Source of the DNA: Shimazuella kribbensis DSM 45090
GTDB lineage: Bacteria > Bacillota > Bacilli > Thermoactinomycetales > Thermoactinomycetaceae
DNA: 64,000 nucleotides
NCBI RefSeq assembly: GCF_000428065.1
Contig: NZ_ATZF01000013.1
Coordinates: 62,001-126,000 of the forward strand
Direction: 5' to 3'
Shown: positions 35,634-43,831 of the stretch, one piece after another
Position numbering within the stretch: position 1 is the stretch's first letter
Layout of the letters: every line of letters begins with the position of its first letter
Program-made: the position numbers and the translations under genes
The notes under the pieces: generated by a model
The model's database searches: none
Seen by the model: the letters and a program-made list of their open reading frames with translations, nothing else
What the model was told of the DNA's origin: nothing

Positions 35634-36305
35634 ATGGCAGAAAAACCAGAAGTGGTGTTAGCAAAAGAAGTAGATAAGACAGATGCTGTTGTTGGGGATA
35701 TTTTGACCTATACGGTGTTCTTGACCAACGATAGCTTAGTGGAAGCAGGCAATGTGATTTTTAAAGATGTTTTACCAGAAGAATTGGCCTTTGTTCCGGG
35801 AAGCGTCAAAATAGACGATATTCCTAACACAAGTGCTGATCCAACAACCGGTTTTCCCCTTTCACCGATATCGATCGAAGGTCCGATTGTAGTCACATTT
35901 GAAGTGGAAGTAGTGAAACCTGATCCAAGCGGTGTGATTGGGAATACAGCAAGTGTGGAGTATGAATATGAAGAGGAACCGGGCGAGCCTCCAGTCAAAG
36001 ATTCTGCGATTAGTAACGAAGCTCAGACCAATGTCCCTGCTGGTCGATCTGCTTGTGAATGGGCGAGAGATTTGATCATTCACTCTATCGCTCAAGAACA
36101 AAAGGCAGTTGCTGGTGTGTTAGATATCGAAGGTGAAAAAATTCAGGCGGCTTCCCAGTTATTTCGAGCAGGTTTACTCACTGTGGCGGAGTTATTAGAG
36201 ATTAATCAGAGTGCGACGCAGGCAGTTCGTTCGATTTCACAATTGGAAGAAGTGCTGATTCAAAAATTAGATCAAAGCAAAGATATCTGTTGTGGTTGTA
36301 GTTAA
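35634..36305 (+). CDS. DUF11 mini-protein E, no N-terminal domain
   Basis: Shortest member, 223 residues: a single DUF11 domain (about 5-135, 'VGDILTYTVFLTNDS', 'ELAFVPGSVKIDDIP') joined directly to the helical tail (140-223). The tail opens with Cys in 'SACEWARDLI' and ends ICCGCS, giving four Cys, one more than its paralogues. It starts cleanly with ATG after AGGAG, so it is not a simple 5' truncation. It may act as a cap or linker that shares the tail contact but lacks the large N-terminal domain (inference). Confidence 0.8.
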   Translation: MAEKPEVVLAKEVDKTDAVVGDILTYTVFLTNDSLVEAGNVIFKDVLPEELAFVPGSVKIDDIPNTSADPTTGFPLSPISIEGPIVVTFEVEVVKPDPSGVIGNTASVEYEYEEEPGEPPVKDSAISNEAQTNVPAGRSACEWARDLIIHSIAQEQKAVAGVLDIEGEKIQAASQLFRAGLLTVAELLEINQSATQAVRSISQLEEVLIQKLDQSKDICCGCS

Positions 36306-36323
36306 ACAGAAAGGATAGATGAG

Positions 36324-38360
36324 ATGAGCTTTCAGAACCGTTATTCTACGACGACAAATGGTGCAGTTACGTTTACGGGAAATACCCTTGGATTGAGCAA
36401 TACCAACACCATCTATTCAGATATTGGAGCATTTATTACCCTCGACACTACAAAGCAAGTAACAGGATATCCTCCTGGTTCCACACAAGATTGGCGAGAG
36501 AATGGGTCTGCTGCTCGCCTTCAGATTCCGACAGGAGCAACGGTTTTATATGCGGAACTGATCTGGGGGGGCTCAACAAAGACAAGCACAGAAGATGTGA
36601 CCAGTGAGATTGATGGGCCTATTACGTTTACTTCACCAGCTAGTACGTACACCATCACACCAGATGTCACTACTGCACAACAAGTAACCCAAGCGAATCA
36701 AACATTCTATGTTCGTAGTGCCAATGTGACGAGCTTAGTGAACAGTGATGGAGCAGGTACGTATACGGTCAGCGGTGTACCTGCAACGGTTCAGCGATTT
36801 AAAAGTAATAACGTAGCAGGTTGGACCTTACAAGTGGTATACCAAGATGCTTCACTTCCCCTGCGAAATATGAACGTATACGTTGGTACAGCTTCCATCG
36901 AGCGAGCAGGTGCGATCAATCAATCCATTACTGGCTTTTCTACTTCTGATTCAGGACCAGTAAATGCGAGACTGCTTGTTACTGCTATGGAAGGCGATTC
37001 CAGAATACCAGGGGATCAGCTCTTGTTTGGGAAAGATGCGTCTTCCCTGAGCCCTGTATCAGGACCAAATAATCCCGTAGATAATTTTTTTGCTTCTCAA
37101 ATCAATGATGATGATGGAAATTTAGATACAAGTGGAACAGATGGTTCGTTAAATGTCACACCGGGAAATGCCGCTGGAGCAGTTCGCTATAGCTGGGATA
37201 TTACTAATGTGGATGTCTCTGCTGCGATGGAAAATTCTCAGACAGATGCGGTTGTTCAATTTACTTCCAAATCAGACGGATATATTGTAACGGGTTTAGG
37301 GGTCCAGATCGATGTAAACAGCCCAGAAATCAAAGTTACCAAAGAAGTAGATAAGAGGGCAGAAGTAGTGGGAGAAATCCTGACCTATACCATCTTTGTA
37401 GAGAACAGTGGATTAACGGAAGCCCAAAATACCATTTTAAAAGACACACTTCCACCCGAGGTTTCTTTTATTCCAGGCAGTTTGTTAATCGATGGAATAC
37501 CACGCCCGAGTGATGATCCTACTGCTGGTGTTAACATCGGATCTGTTTCTATTGAAGGGCCCATTGAAGTGGTATTTCAAGTAAAAGTAAATAAAGTCCC
37601 ACCTGATAACTTAGCAGTAAACAAGGCCTCTGTCATCTACGATTTTCAAAGTGGACCTGGGCTGCCAACTTCTACAGGCACAGCGGAAAGCAATGAAGCG
37701 ACAACGGTTATCCGCTTTGTTCAGGTAGAGGTAGCCAAAAAAGAAGATGTGCCTGTTTATAATCGGGCAGGAAACACGATTCTGTACACCATTGAGATTG
37801 ACAACACAGGGGACACTGATATTACCAATGTAGTTATTGAGGATATCATTCCAAATGGAACGAAGTATGTAGCAGGATCGTTGCAACGAGATGGAGTCCC
37901 TATTAGTGGAGACATTGAATCTGGGGTGAACATTGGGTCAGTAGAAGCAGGTAAATTTGTTCAAGTGACATTTGAAGTGGAGATCGATAGCCCTGAACCA
38001 GAGCGAGTAGATAACAAAGCGAAAGTTCAATATGAATATGAACTCATTCCAGGGGATCAAGTATTTGAAAAAGATGTCACCACCAACGAGGTAACAGCAA
38101 CATTAGTGAAGAATTGCAAAGAGGCGCAGAAACAGATTCTTGGTAAAATTGGTGAAGATGAGCTAGCAATAGCCGGACAGATCGTAGCAGAGAAAGTGAA
38201 AATTCAAGATACGATTCGTTCGATTTTTGCTGGTACCAAAGACGCAACAGAGCTTTTATCTGTGAATCAATCATTGAATAATAAACTTCAGAGGGTTATT
38301 TTGAATGAAACAGCTTTACTCGCGACGTTAAATAAAGGGAAAAAACTTTGTTGTACTTGA
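36324..38360 (+). CDS. DUF11 repeat protein F, cysteine-tailed
   Basis: Last member, 678 residues, with the same architecture as A: N-terminal domain (about 1-325), two DUF11 domains (about 332-455 and 466-590) and tail (597-678) with one Cys at its start and LCCT at its end. It is closer to A than to B-D, for example in 'NTIYSDIGAF' and in the 'TSEIDGPITF' insertion that aligns with TSEINSPVTL of A. An AAAGGATAG site precedes the ATG and a terminator follows 12 bases after the stop, closing the cluster. Confidence 0.82.
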   Translation: MSFQNRYSTTTNGAVTFTGNTLGLSNTNTIYSDIGAFITLDTTKQVTGYPPGSTQDWRENGSAARLQIPTGATVLYAELIWGGSTKTSTEDVTSEIDGPITFTSPASTYTITPDVTTAQQVTQANQTFYVRSANVTSLVNSDGAGTYTVSGVPATVQRFKSNNVAGWTLQVVYQDASLPLRNMNVYVGTASIERAGAINQSITGFSTSDSGPVNARLLVTAMEGDSRIPGDQLLFGKDASSLSPVSGPNNPVDNFFASQINDDDGNLDTSGTDGSLNVTPGNAAGAVRYSWDITNVDVSAAMENSQTDAVVQFTSKSDGYIVTGLGVQIDVNSPEIKVTKEVDKRAEVVGEILTYTIFVENSGLTEAQNTILKDTLPPEVSFIPGSLLIDGIPRPSDDPTAGVNIGSVSIEGPIEVVFQVKVNKVPPDNLAVNKASVIYDFQSGPGLPTSTGTAESNEATTVIRFVQVEVAKKEDVPVYNRAGNTILYTIEIDNTGDTDITNVVIEDIIPNGTKYVAGSLQRDGVPISGDIESGVNIGSVEAGKFVQVTFEVEIDSPEPERVDNKAKVQYEYELIPGDQVFEKDVTTNEVTATLVKNCKEAQKQILGKIGEDELAIAGQIVAEKVKIQDTIRSIFAGTKDATELLSVNQSLNNKLQRVILNETALLATLNKGKKLCCT

Positions 38361-38372
38361 TCTTACAAATAG

Positions 38373-38397
38373 AACCATGCATATAGCATGGTTTTTT
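38373..38397 (+). terminator. terminator of the DUF11 cluster
   Basis: Eight-base stem AACCATGC / GCATGGTT with a 5-base loop, then a T run. Confidence 0.88.
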
Positions 38398-38434
38398 CTT
38401 TATCTTTTTATTTCATAAAAAAATTCATGTTTTT

Positions 38435-38461
38435 TGTCACAAAAACATTCCTTCGTTCGTT
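38435..38461 (+). promoter_or_regulatory. ECF41-type sigma factor promoter
   Basis: TGTCACA at 38435-38441, exactly 16 bases, then CGTT at 38458-38461. Published ECF41 target promoters read TGTCACA-N16-CGTC, so 10 of 11 positions match. It lies 30 bases before the oxidoreductase start, in an operon that encodes an ECF41-type sigma factor, which points to autoregulation. Confidence 0.75.
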
Positions 38462-38491
38462 ATAAGAGTAAATGAACCGAAAGGGATGATC

Positions 38492-39796
38492 ATGTTGGTA
38501 AATTATGATGTGGCAATTGTTGGTGGAGGATTAGCAGGACTTACGGCTGCTATTTATGCAGCAAATGCTGGGAAGAAAACGATCATATTGGAACAACAAA
38601 AACAACTGGGTGGCAGAGCGATTACGAAGAAAAAAGATGGCGCCTATTTTGATCTTGGAGGACATGCTTTATACAAAGGAGTTGGAGTAGAAATATTAAA
38701 TGAACTAAATGTAAAAATAGAAGGAAATACACCATCTAGTGATGCTTTCGGGATGTGGAATGGACAGTTATTATCTGTACCCACAGGGATAATGTCTTTA
38801 TTCACAAGTCCTTTGCTACCTGTTAAAGGAAAATGGGAAGTTGGAAATATATTAGGTAAGTTAGGTAAATTGGATACAGATCAGTACCGTCACATAAGTG
38901 TACGGGATTGGATTGAAAGTAATTTTCGAGATCCAATGGCGCGACATTTATTCTATTCCTTGCTGAGAACGGCAAGTTATGGGCTTGCCCCTGATCTTCA
39001 AGCTGCTGGCCCCGTATTAAAACAGCTTCAAAATGCCCTGAATGGTGTTTATTATCTGGATAAAGGCTGGGGTTCTTTAGTAGAGGAAATGAGAAAGAAG
39101 GCAGTAGAAAAAGGCGCAACGTGTCATGCTGGTATCAAAGTGACAGAAGTAGAGCACGAAAATGGGAAAGCCAAAGCTATTGTTTGTTCGGATGGTACCA
39201 GAATAGCAGCAGAAAACATTATTCTCACCACATCACCAGAAGTAAGTTATAAAATGGTACCAAAGGCAAATCGCACATCACTTCAAGTATGGAAAGATCA
39301 AGCGATTTCGATTACGTCCGCTTGTTTGACTGTTGTATTAAGACGTTTGCCAAATCCAAAGTTTCAGTTCATTTATGGGATTGATCAACCTGTATTTCTC
39401 TCCAATCAGTCACGAGCAGCAAATCTGAGTGATCAAGGAGATCAAGTTATTCAGTTGATTAAATATCAAGGTTCACAAACGGATGCTCAGAAAGATAGAG
39501 AAGATCTTGAGCAAGTGTTAGACTTGGCTCAACCTGGTTGGAGAGAGGAATTGGTATCCAAACAATACTTACCAAAAATCGTCGTTACTCATGATTTTAT
39601 GCATTTGAATGGTAGAGTAAATCCGGGTCCAGAAGTTCCTGAAATTAGAGGATTATATGTAGCTGGTGACTGGACTACTCATGGAGAATTATTAGCTGAT
39701 GCAGCCATAGCTAGTGGAAAACGAGCAATCGAACACATTCTTACTCATTCTCATCAAGAGAGGAACTTAAATAATGGATATCGCGATATTATATAA
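38492..39796 (+). CDS. FAD-dependent oxidoreductase (phytoene desaturase/amine oxidase-like)
   Basis: Flavoprotein of 434 residues. It has the N-terminal FAD motif 'VAIVGGGLAGLTAAIYAANAG', a second contact 'LGGRAITKKKDG' and a C-terminal FAD motif 'GLYVAGDWTTHGELLADAA'. The fold is that of the amine oxidase/protoporphyrinogen oxidase/carotenoid desaturase superfamily; the substrate is unknown. Its end overlaps the sigma-factor gene by 23 bases, and it is the first gene behind an ECF41-type promoter. Known ECF41 loci carry carboxymuconolactone decarboxylases, oxidoreductases or epimerases, and this gene fills that slot. Confidence 0.85.
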   Translation: MLVNYDVAIVGGGLAGLTAAIYAANAGKKTIILEQQKQLGGRAITKKKDGAYFDLGGHALYKGVGVEILNELNVKIEGNTPSSDAFGMWNGQLLSVPTGIMSLFTSPLLPVKGKWEVGNILGKLGKLDTDQYRHISVRDWIESNFRDPMARHLFYSLLRTASYGLAPDLQAAGPVLKQLQNALNGVYYLDKGWGSLVEEMRKKAVEKGATCHAGIKVTEVEHENGKAKAIVCSDGTRIAAENIILTTSPEVSYKMVPKANRTSLQVWKDQAISITSACLTVVLRRLPNPKFQFIYGIDQPVFLSNQSRAANLSDQGDQVIQLIKYQGSQTDAQKDREDLEQVLDLAQPGWREELVSKQYLPKIVVTHDFMHLNGRVNPGPEVPEIRGLYVAGDWTTHGELLADAAIASGKRAIEHILTHSHQERNLNNGYRDII

Positions 39797-40640
39797 AGAA
39801 AATAAGTCTCTCCTCTTCTCCCTAGCATATCGAATGCTAGGGAGTGTCATGGATGCAGAGGATATTGTACAAGAGACGTTTGTCACTTTTGATCAGTTAC
39901 CAAATCGCGAATATATTACAAATGATAAGGCATACCTGTGTAAAATCGTGACCAATCGTTGTCTCGATTTACTGCGATCATCAGCGAAAAAGAGAGAATT
40001 GTATGTTGGACCATGGCTTCCGGAGCCTCTATTGAATCAAGAGATATTGGAAAACGACCCAGCTATATCCTATTTACAAAAAGAATCCTTAACTACTGCG
40101 TATTTACTACTTCTACAACAATTAAACGCGATGGAAAGAGCTGTTTTTTTGCTTCGGGAAATTTTTCCATACACTTATGAAGAAATAGCTGACATGGTAG
40201 GTAAGTCGGTTGCCAATTGCCGCCAAATTTATCAACGAGCAAAGAGAAGTATTCATTTTGATCCAGAGACCATCCCATCTGTTACAGAAGCACAGACCCA
40301 AGTCAAAGATTTTGTTCAATCCATTATTCAAGGGAATACCACTCATTTGCTCGAGTTGATCCGCGAAGATGTGGTTTGTTATAACGATGGTGGTGGGAAA
40401 GTGCGAGCAGCTCAAATTCCTGTAGTGGGATCGTCCAAAGTTATTCATATGCATATAAACCTTATAAAAATGTATAATAGTGAGTATAAGGTGCAGTTTG
40501 CAGAAGTGAACGGTCTACCTGGTATGGTTATCGTGATGAATAGTGGTACAAAATACGTTTACTCCTTTTCTTTTAAAGGGGATCAAATTCAATTTATCTA
40601 TGTGGTAGCAAATCCTAATAAATTACTTCATATTAGATAG
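39774..40640 (+). CDS. sigJ: ECF41-type sigma factor (SigJ-like) with C-terminal SnoaL-like domain
   Basis: Protein of 288 residues. Sigma region 2 is at about 5-70 ('SLAYRMLGSVMDAEDIVQET') and region 4 at about 105-160 ('MERAVFLLREIFPYTYEEIA', 'VANCRQIYQRAKRSI'). A C-terminal NTF2/SnoaL-like domain (about 175-288) is the hallmark of ECF41 factors, where it modulates activity without a separate anti-sigma factor. In known ECF41 factors a conserved WLPEP motif lies in the linker; here 'GPWLPEPLLNQ' is present near residue 80. No anti-sigma gene is nearby, as expected. Confidence 0.9.
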   Translation: MDIAILYKENKSLLFSLAYRMLGSVMDAEDIVQETFVTFDQLPNREYITNDKAYLCKIVTNRCLDLLRSSAKKRELYVGPWLPEPLLNQEILENDPAISYLQKESLTTAYLLLLQQLNAMERAVFLLREIFPYTYEEIADMVGKSVANCRQIYQRAKRSIHFDPETIPSVTEAQTQVKDFVQSIIQGNTTHLLELIREDVVCYNDGGGKVRAAQIPVVGSSKVIHMHINLIKMYNSEYKVQFAEVNGLPGMVIVMNSGTKYVYSFSFKGDQIQFIYVVANPNKLLHIR

Positions 40641-40650
40641 GATCATAACA

Positions 40651-40681
40651 AAAAACGCCTAATGATAACTTTGGCGTTTTT
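40651..40681 (+). terminator. terminator of the ECF41 operon
   Basis: Nine-base stem AAAAACGCC / GGCGTTTTT, 10 bases after the sigma-factor stop. Confidence 0.85.
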
Positions 40682-40775
40682 ATATTTGTAGAGAGAATAC
40701 TTGTGAATTCATTGGTGGGATGAATGGCCACGGTTTTTTTCTTTTTTTGGAAAATAAATGAATATTTTGTATAGC

Positions 40776-40932
40776 GGGCTTCAACTTTCTATAGAAAAGA
40801 GGTGAAAAGCCCATGTATCTCACCGTAAAACAACAACTCAAACATCTTTCGAAAGAAGAGTATCTTCTTTTGAAAGAATTGTGTCATATGCCATTATACA
40901 AACAAGAAAACCCACGGTATAGTAGCCGTGGG
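40776..40932 (+). mobile_element. collapsed IS200/IS605-family (TnpB) element
   Basis: Imperfect palindrome at 40776-40812 (outer arms GGGCTT / AAGCCC), then an ATG at 40813 reading MYLTVKQQLKHLSKEEYLLL and KELCH. To my knowledge this is the N-terminus of TnpB proteins of IS605-family elements. After about 26 codons the match ends and the sequence passes into a perfect hairpin CCCACGG / CCGTGGG at 40911-40932, the usual right end of such elements. Nearly the whole tnpB is missing, leaving about 160 bases with both ends. It may be a mobilisable mini-element or dead debris. No tnpA is present. Confidence 0.65.
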
Positions 40933-40942
40933 ACAAACAAAA

Positions 40943-41404
40943 TTACTTATTCGATACTTGAGGCGTTTCTAGTATTCTTTTCAGTTCCGTTAGCATGTGT
41001 GAGTGAGATTCCGTTACCTGCTTCATAACGAAACTCGTTAAATAACGTGGTGCCTCTACTAAGGAATCCTCATTTACTATCGTATGATTTTCATCTTGTT
41101 TGAGGTGCAGTATATTTTTAATATGTATATTCGGGAAGGTGAAAGTCTCCATTATTATAGTGGACTGTACGGGTAGAGTCTCTACACTTGCTTGATATGT
41201 CTTATAAATCGAAAATCGTCCAAAAAGAGGTATCTTATCTTTGATCTCCAATATATGTTTGCGTGAATCTGTAGAAGGTAACTCTCTTATTTCCACAATA
41301 AGTGGATGCAAATGGATCATATTTTGAAATTCAGTAAGATATGCATAGACATCGGACAAAGGAGCTTTTATGGTGATGGAATTACGAAAGTGATTCTGGT
41401 TCAT
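40943..41404 (-). CDS. SRPBCC-family (START-like) protein
   Basis: Protein of 153 residues with the polyketide-cyclase/START-like helix-grip outline: N-terminal 'SITIKAPLSDVYAYLTEFQN' and a long C-terminal helix 'FVMKQVTESHSHMLTELKRI' closing a hydrophobic cavity. Such proteins bind or process hydrophobic ligands; none can be named here. An AGGTG site precedes the ATG. Its stop codon lies 10 bases from the right end of the IS605-like remnant, so that element probably inserted just downstream. Confidence 0.75.
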   Translation of the reverse strand: MNQNHFRNSITIKAPLSDVYAYLTEFQNMIHLHPLIVEIRELPSTDSRKHILEIKDKIPLFGRFSIYKTYQASVETLPVQSTIIMETFTFPNIHIKNILHLKQDENHTIVNEDSLVEAPRYLTSFVMKQVTESHSHMLTELKRILETPQVSNK

Positions 41405-41487
41405 AGGAACACCTCATCTCTCGCAGTTTTTTGGAATTGTAAATTATTTTGTATTATACCACAATAATAACATGTTTTATTGCGTTG

Positions 41488-41712
41488 TTATTCTTCTGTT
41501 CTGATAAACCAACTCTCATCATCATTGTTACTGTATTGTTCGATTAATTGATTCCATTTTTCTTCAGCAGTCTGTTGGTAATCCTTTTCTTTGAATTCGA
41601 GTTGAAGCAAAGAAATCAAATCAAAAATCACCGTATTTAGTTCTTTGTGATCCAATACCATCTGAAATTGCATGATCCCCTTATATTTTTCTCTCATTTG
41701 TTGTTCATTCAT
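41488..41712 (-). CDS. small hypothetical acidic protein
   Basis: Protein of 74 residues, hydrophilic and mostly helical by composition ('FDLISLLQLEFKEKDYQQTA'), with an AAGGTGA ribosome site. There is no signal peptide, membrane span or Cys. I do not recognise the family. It sits between an SRPBCC gene and an HxlR-type regulator on the same strand, about 70 bases from each. Confidence 0.5.
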   Translation of the reverse strand: MNEQQMREKYKGIMQFQMVLDHKELNTVIFDLISLLQLEFKEKDYQQTAEEKWNQLIEQYSNNDDESWFIRTEE

Positions 41713-41784
41713 ATGTTCACCTTTTTCTTTTTGACGATAATATCTATTGGTAAATACAAAGAGATAGTTAAGAATCTAGGGATT

Positions 41785-42114
41785 TTATTTTTTTTCATTC
41801 CACTTCATTTCATCATGGAGTCTAGCTACTTTTGTTAGGATTGGTTCAATCTCTTTCCCCAATTTGGAAATAGTGTATTCGACTTTGGGTGGCATGACTG
41901 TGTATACCTTTCGATTAATCAATCCATCTCTTTCTAATTCTCTCAATTGAGTAGTTAGTACTTGTCGTGAGACTGTAGGAAGTGCTTTTTGAAGTTGACC
42001 AAATCGCATCGTTCTTTGAAAGAGTTCATATAAAATGGATGGTTTCCATTTTCCTGAGATCATTTTTAAAATATTTTCTACTGTACACCCATCTATCTCG
42101 TCAAAATAAGGCAT
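41785..42114 (-). CDS. HxlR-family transcriptional regulator
   Basis: Winged-helix regulator of 109 residues with the HxlR signature: 'GCTVENILKMISGKWKPSIL' with the conserved N-terminal Cys used for redox or aldehyde sensing in some members, 'RFGQLQKALPTVSRQVLTTQ', and the wing 'YTVMPPKVEYTISKLGKE'. AAGGAGTGG precedes the ATG. It is divergent from the NTF2-like gene at 42214, the likely target. Confidence 0.9.
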   Translation of the reverse strand: MPYFDEIDGCTVENILKMISGKWKPSILYELFQRTMRFGQLQKALPTVSRQVLTTQLRELERDGLINRKVYTVMPPKVEYTISKLGKEIEPILTKVARLHDEMKWNEKK

Positions 42115-42213
42115 CTTTCCACTCCTTACATCACTTAGTCAGTTTTTTATGCGTATTGTCGATGCTTTTATGCACTAGTAAACTGATTATAAGCGAAAGG
42201 AGATAGATGCGGA

Positions 42214-42594
42214 ATGGAAAACAAAATTTTAAACCCTGCTCACATAAATGAAGCTTTTGCTAATGCTTATAATGAGAAAGACATAATTAAATTACTAGCT
42301 TTATATGAGTCAAAGGCTATTCATGTAACGAGGGATAGTGTAAATACAACAGGAATAGAGAATATAAAAAAAGATTTGGAACAGCTTATTGGATTAAATG
42401 GAAAGATGACTTCTGTTAATCTTTCCACCGTTATCCATGATGATATTGCGTTATTACAAGCGAAATTCGTATTGAAAGATGCGGGAGAAAAAGAGGTTTT
42501 AGCCGAAGGTGTGACCAGTGAGGTGCTCCGAAGACAAGCGGATGGTAGTTGGCGCTACATCATTGATCGACCTTTTTCACAAACAACTCTTTAG
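42214..42594 (+). CDS. SnoaL/DUF4440-like NTF2-fold protein
   Basis: Protein of 126 residues with the NTF2-like cone fold: a helical start 'HINEAFANAYNEKDIIKLLA', then 'LYESKAIHV' and strands ending 'EVLRRQADGSWRYIIDRPF'. Families of this kind (DUF4440, YybH-like) are small ligand-binding or isomerase-like proteins of unknown role. It is divergent from an HxlR regulator, and a terminator follows immediately. Confidence 0.78.
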   Translation: MENKILNPAHINEAFANAYNEKDIIKLLALYESKAIHVTRDSVNTTGIENIKKDLEQLIGLNGKMTSVNLSTVIHDDIALLQAKFVLKDAGEKEVLAEGVTSEVLRRQADGSWRYIIDRPFSQTTL

Positions 42595-42598
42595 GTAG

Positions 42599-42631
42599 AA
42601 AACAGCCATTCCCATGGGAATTGGCTGTTTT
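42599..42631 (+). terminator. terminator of the DUF4440-like gene
   Basis: Long hairpin with arms AAAACAGCC and GGCTGTTTT plus an inner TTCC / GGAA pair and a CATG loop. Confidence 0.8.
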
Positions 42632-42675
42632 CTTGAATAAATAGAAACCAATAAAAATTCTTTTGCTTTCAAAAA

Positions 42676-42691
42676 AAGAAAACGTTTTCTT
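42676..42691 (+). promoter_or_regulatory. LacI-type operator 1
   Basis: Perfect 16-base palindrome AAGAAAACGTTTTCTT with the central CG typical of LacI-family operators. It overlaps the -35 box of the promoter at 42690. Confidence 0.8.
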
Positions 42692-42719
42692 GAATATCTA
42701 TATAGAAGTATGCTAGTAT
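42690..42719 (+). promoter_or_regulatory. promoter of the nucleoside-type ECF transporter operon
   Basis: TTGAAT at 42690-42695, 18 bases, then TAGTAT at 42714-42719, enclosed by two LacI-type operators whose centres are 50 bases apart. Confidence 0.5.
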
Positions 42720-42725
42720 CGAATT

Positions 42726-42741
42726 AAGAAAACGTTTTCTC
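42726..42741 (+). promoter_or_regulatory. LacI-type operator 2
   Basis: AAGAAAACGTTTTCTC, one base short of the perfect palindrome of operator 1 and exactly 50 bases downstream of it, at or just after the expected transcription start. Confidence 0.8.
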
Positions 42742-42765
42742 AGTAGACAGAATAGAGGGGTGATT

Positions 42766-43776
42766 ATGAGTTTAACGATTAAAGATATTGCCAAAATGGC
42801 TGGTGTGTCTATTACTTCTGTTTCTCGAGTGTTAAATAACAAGACAGAAGGCATCAGCGAGAGCACTCGCCAAAGAGTTTTAAAGATAATCGAACAGCAT
42901 AATTATCGACCAAATGCGATCGCCCGGAGCATGATTACAAAAAATACAAAGACGATCGGATTGATTATTCCGGATATTCGAAACCCATTCTTCTCAGACT
43001 TAGCCAGAGGGATTGAAGATGTCGCAAGTGAATCCAAATATTCCATTCTGTTATGTAATACAGATAGTACATTAGGGAAAATCATAGACTATCTTTGGCT
43101 ATTAAAAGAAAAAAATGTAGATGGCATGATTTTTGCCTGTTCGGACCCAACATTGAATCGAGAAGTCCATACGTTCGTAAAGCAAAACAATATACCAGTT
43201 GTTATTGTCGACCGTGGCTTGGAAGATCAAATGTATAGTGGTGTATTTATTGATAATGAAAAAGCTGCTTATATGGCAACAAAACATCTGCTTGAGCTCT
43301 CTCATACTCGAATTGGATGTATTTCAGGTCCAAGTTTTATTAAAAACTCAAATGAACGTCTAGAGGGATATTTTAAAGCCCACCAAGAATTTGGGGTTCC
43401 GACTGATAAAAGTTTGATTAGAGTAGGAGAGTATGTCATGGAAGGTGGCTACCAAGCCGCGAAAGAGTTATTGGAACAAACAGATGTGACTGCACTATTT
43501 GCTTTTAATGATCTAATGGCTTTTGGAGTCTATCAAGCTGCTGAGGAATTAGGATTAAAAATTCCAGATGATATTTCGGTCGTTGGCTTTGATAATTTGA
43601 AATATAATCTTCTTTTACATCCAAAGTTAACTACCATGGAGCAACCAATCTATGAAATTGGTGAAGTGGCAACCAAGCTATTACTGGAGCAAATCGAAGA
43701 GGGGAAAAGCGACCAAATAAAATCTGTTTTTCTCGATACGAAGCTCATTGTTAGAGAGAGTACAAAAAAGCGATAA
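42766..43776 (+). CDS. LacI-family regulator of the nucleoside uptake operon
   Basis: Repressor of 336 residues: N-terminal helix-turn-helix ('TIKDIAKMAGVSITSVSRVL'), hinge helix, and a periplasmic-binding-protein-like ligand domain ('TIGLIIPDIRNPFFSDLARG', 'GVFIDNEKAAYMATKHLLEL', 'ALFAFNDLMAFGVYQAAEEL'), closest in outline to RbsR/CcpA relatives. The ATG at 42766 follows GAGGGG. Two near-identical operators flank its own promoter, which implies autoregulation and control of the downstream transporter, ribokinase and hydrolases. Ribose or a nucleoside-derived sugar is a reasonable inducer (inference). Confidence 0.92.
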   Translation: MSLTIKDIAKMAGVSITSVSRVLNNKTEGISESTRQRVLKIIEQHNYRPNAIARSMITKNTKTIGLIIPDIRNPFFSDLARGIEDVASESKYSILLCNTDSTLGKIIDYLWLLKEKNVDGMIFACSDPTLNREVHTFVKQNNIPVVIVDRGLEDQMYSGVFIDNEKAAYMATKHLLELSHTRIGCISGPSFIKNSNERLEGYFKAHQEFGVPTDKSLIRVGEYVMEGGYQAAKELLEQTDVTALFAFNDLMAFGVYQAAEELGLKIPDDISVVGFDNLKYNLLLHPKLTTMEQPIYEIGEVATKLLLEQIEEGKSDQIKSVFLDTKLIVRESTKKR

Positions 43777-43831
43777 AAAATAACGGATAAATGTAAGCGC
43801 TTCAATAAATCGAATGGGGGGACATTTTTAC

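Noticed and set aside
43792-43805. cre (CcpA) site between the LacI-type regulator and the S component
   Set aside because: 12 of 14 positions match but the two conserved right-end bases differ and its place inside the operon is unusual, so it is not listed as a feature.
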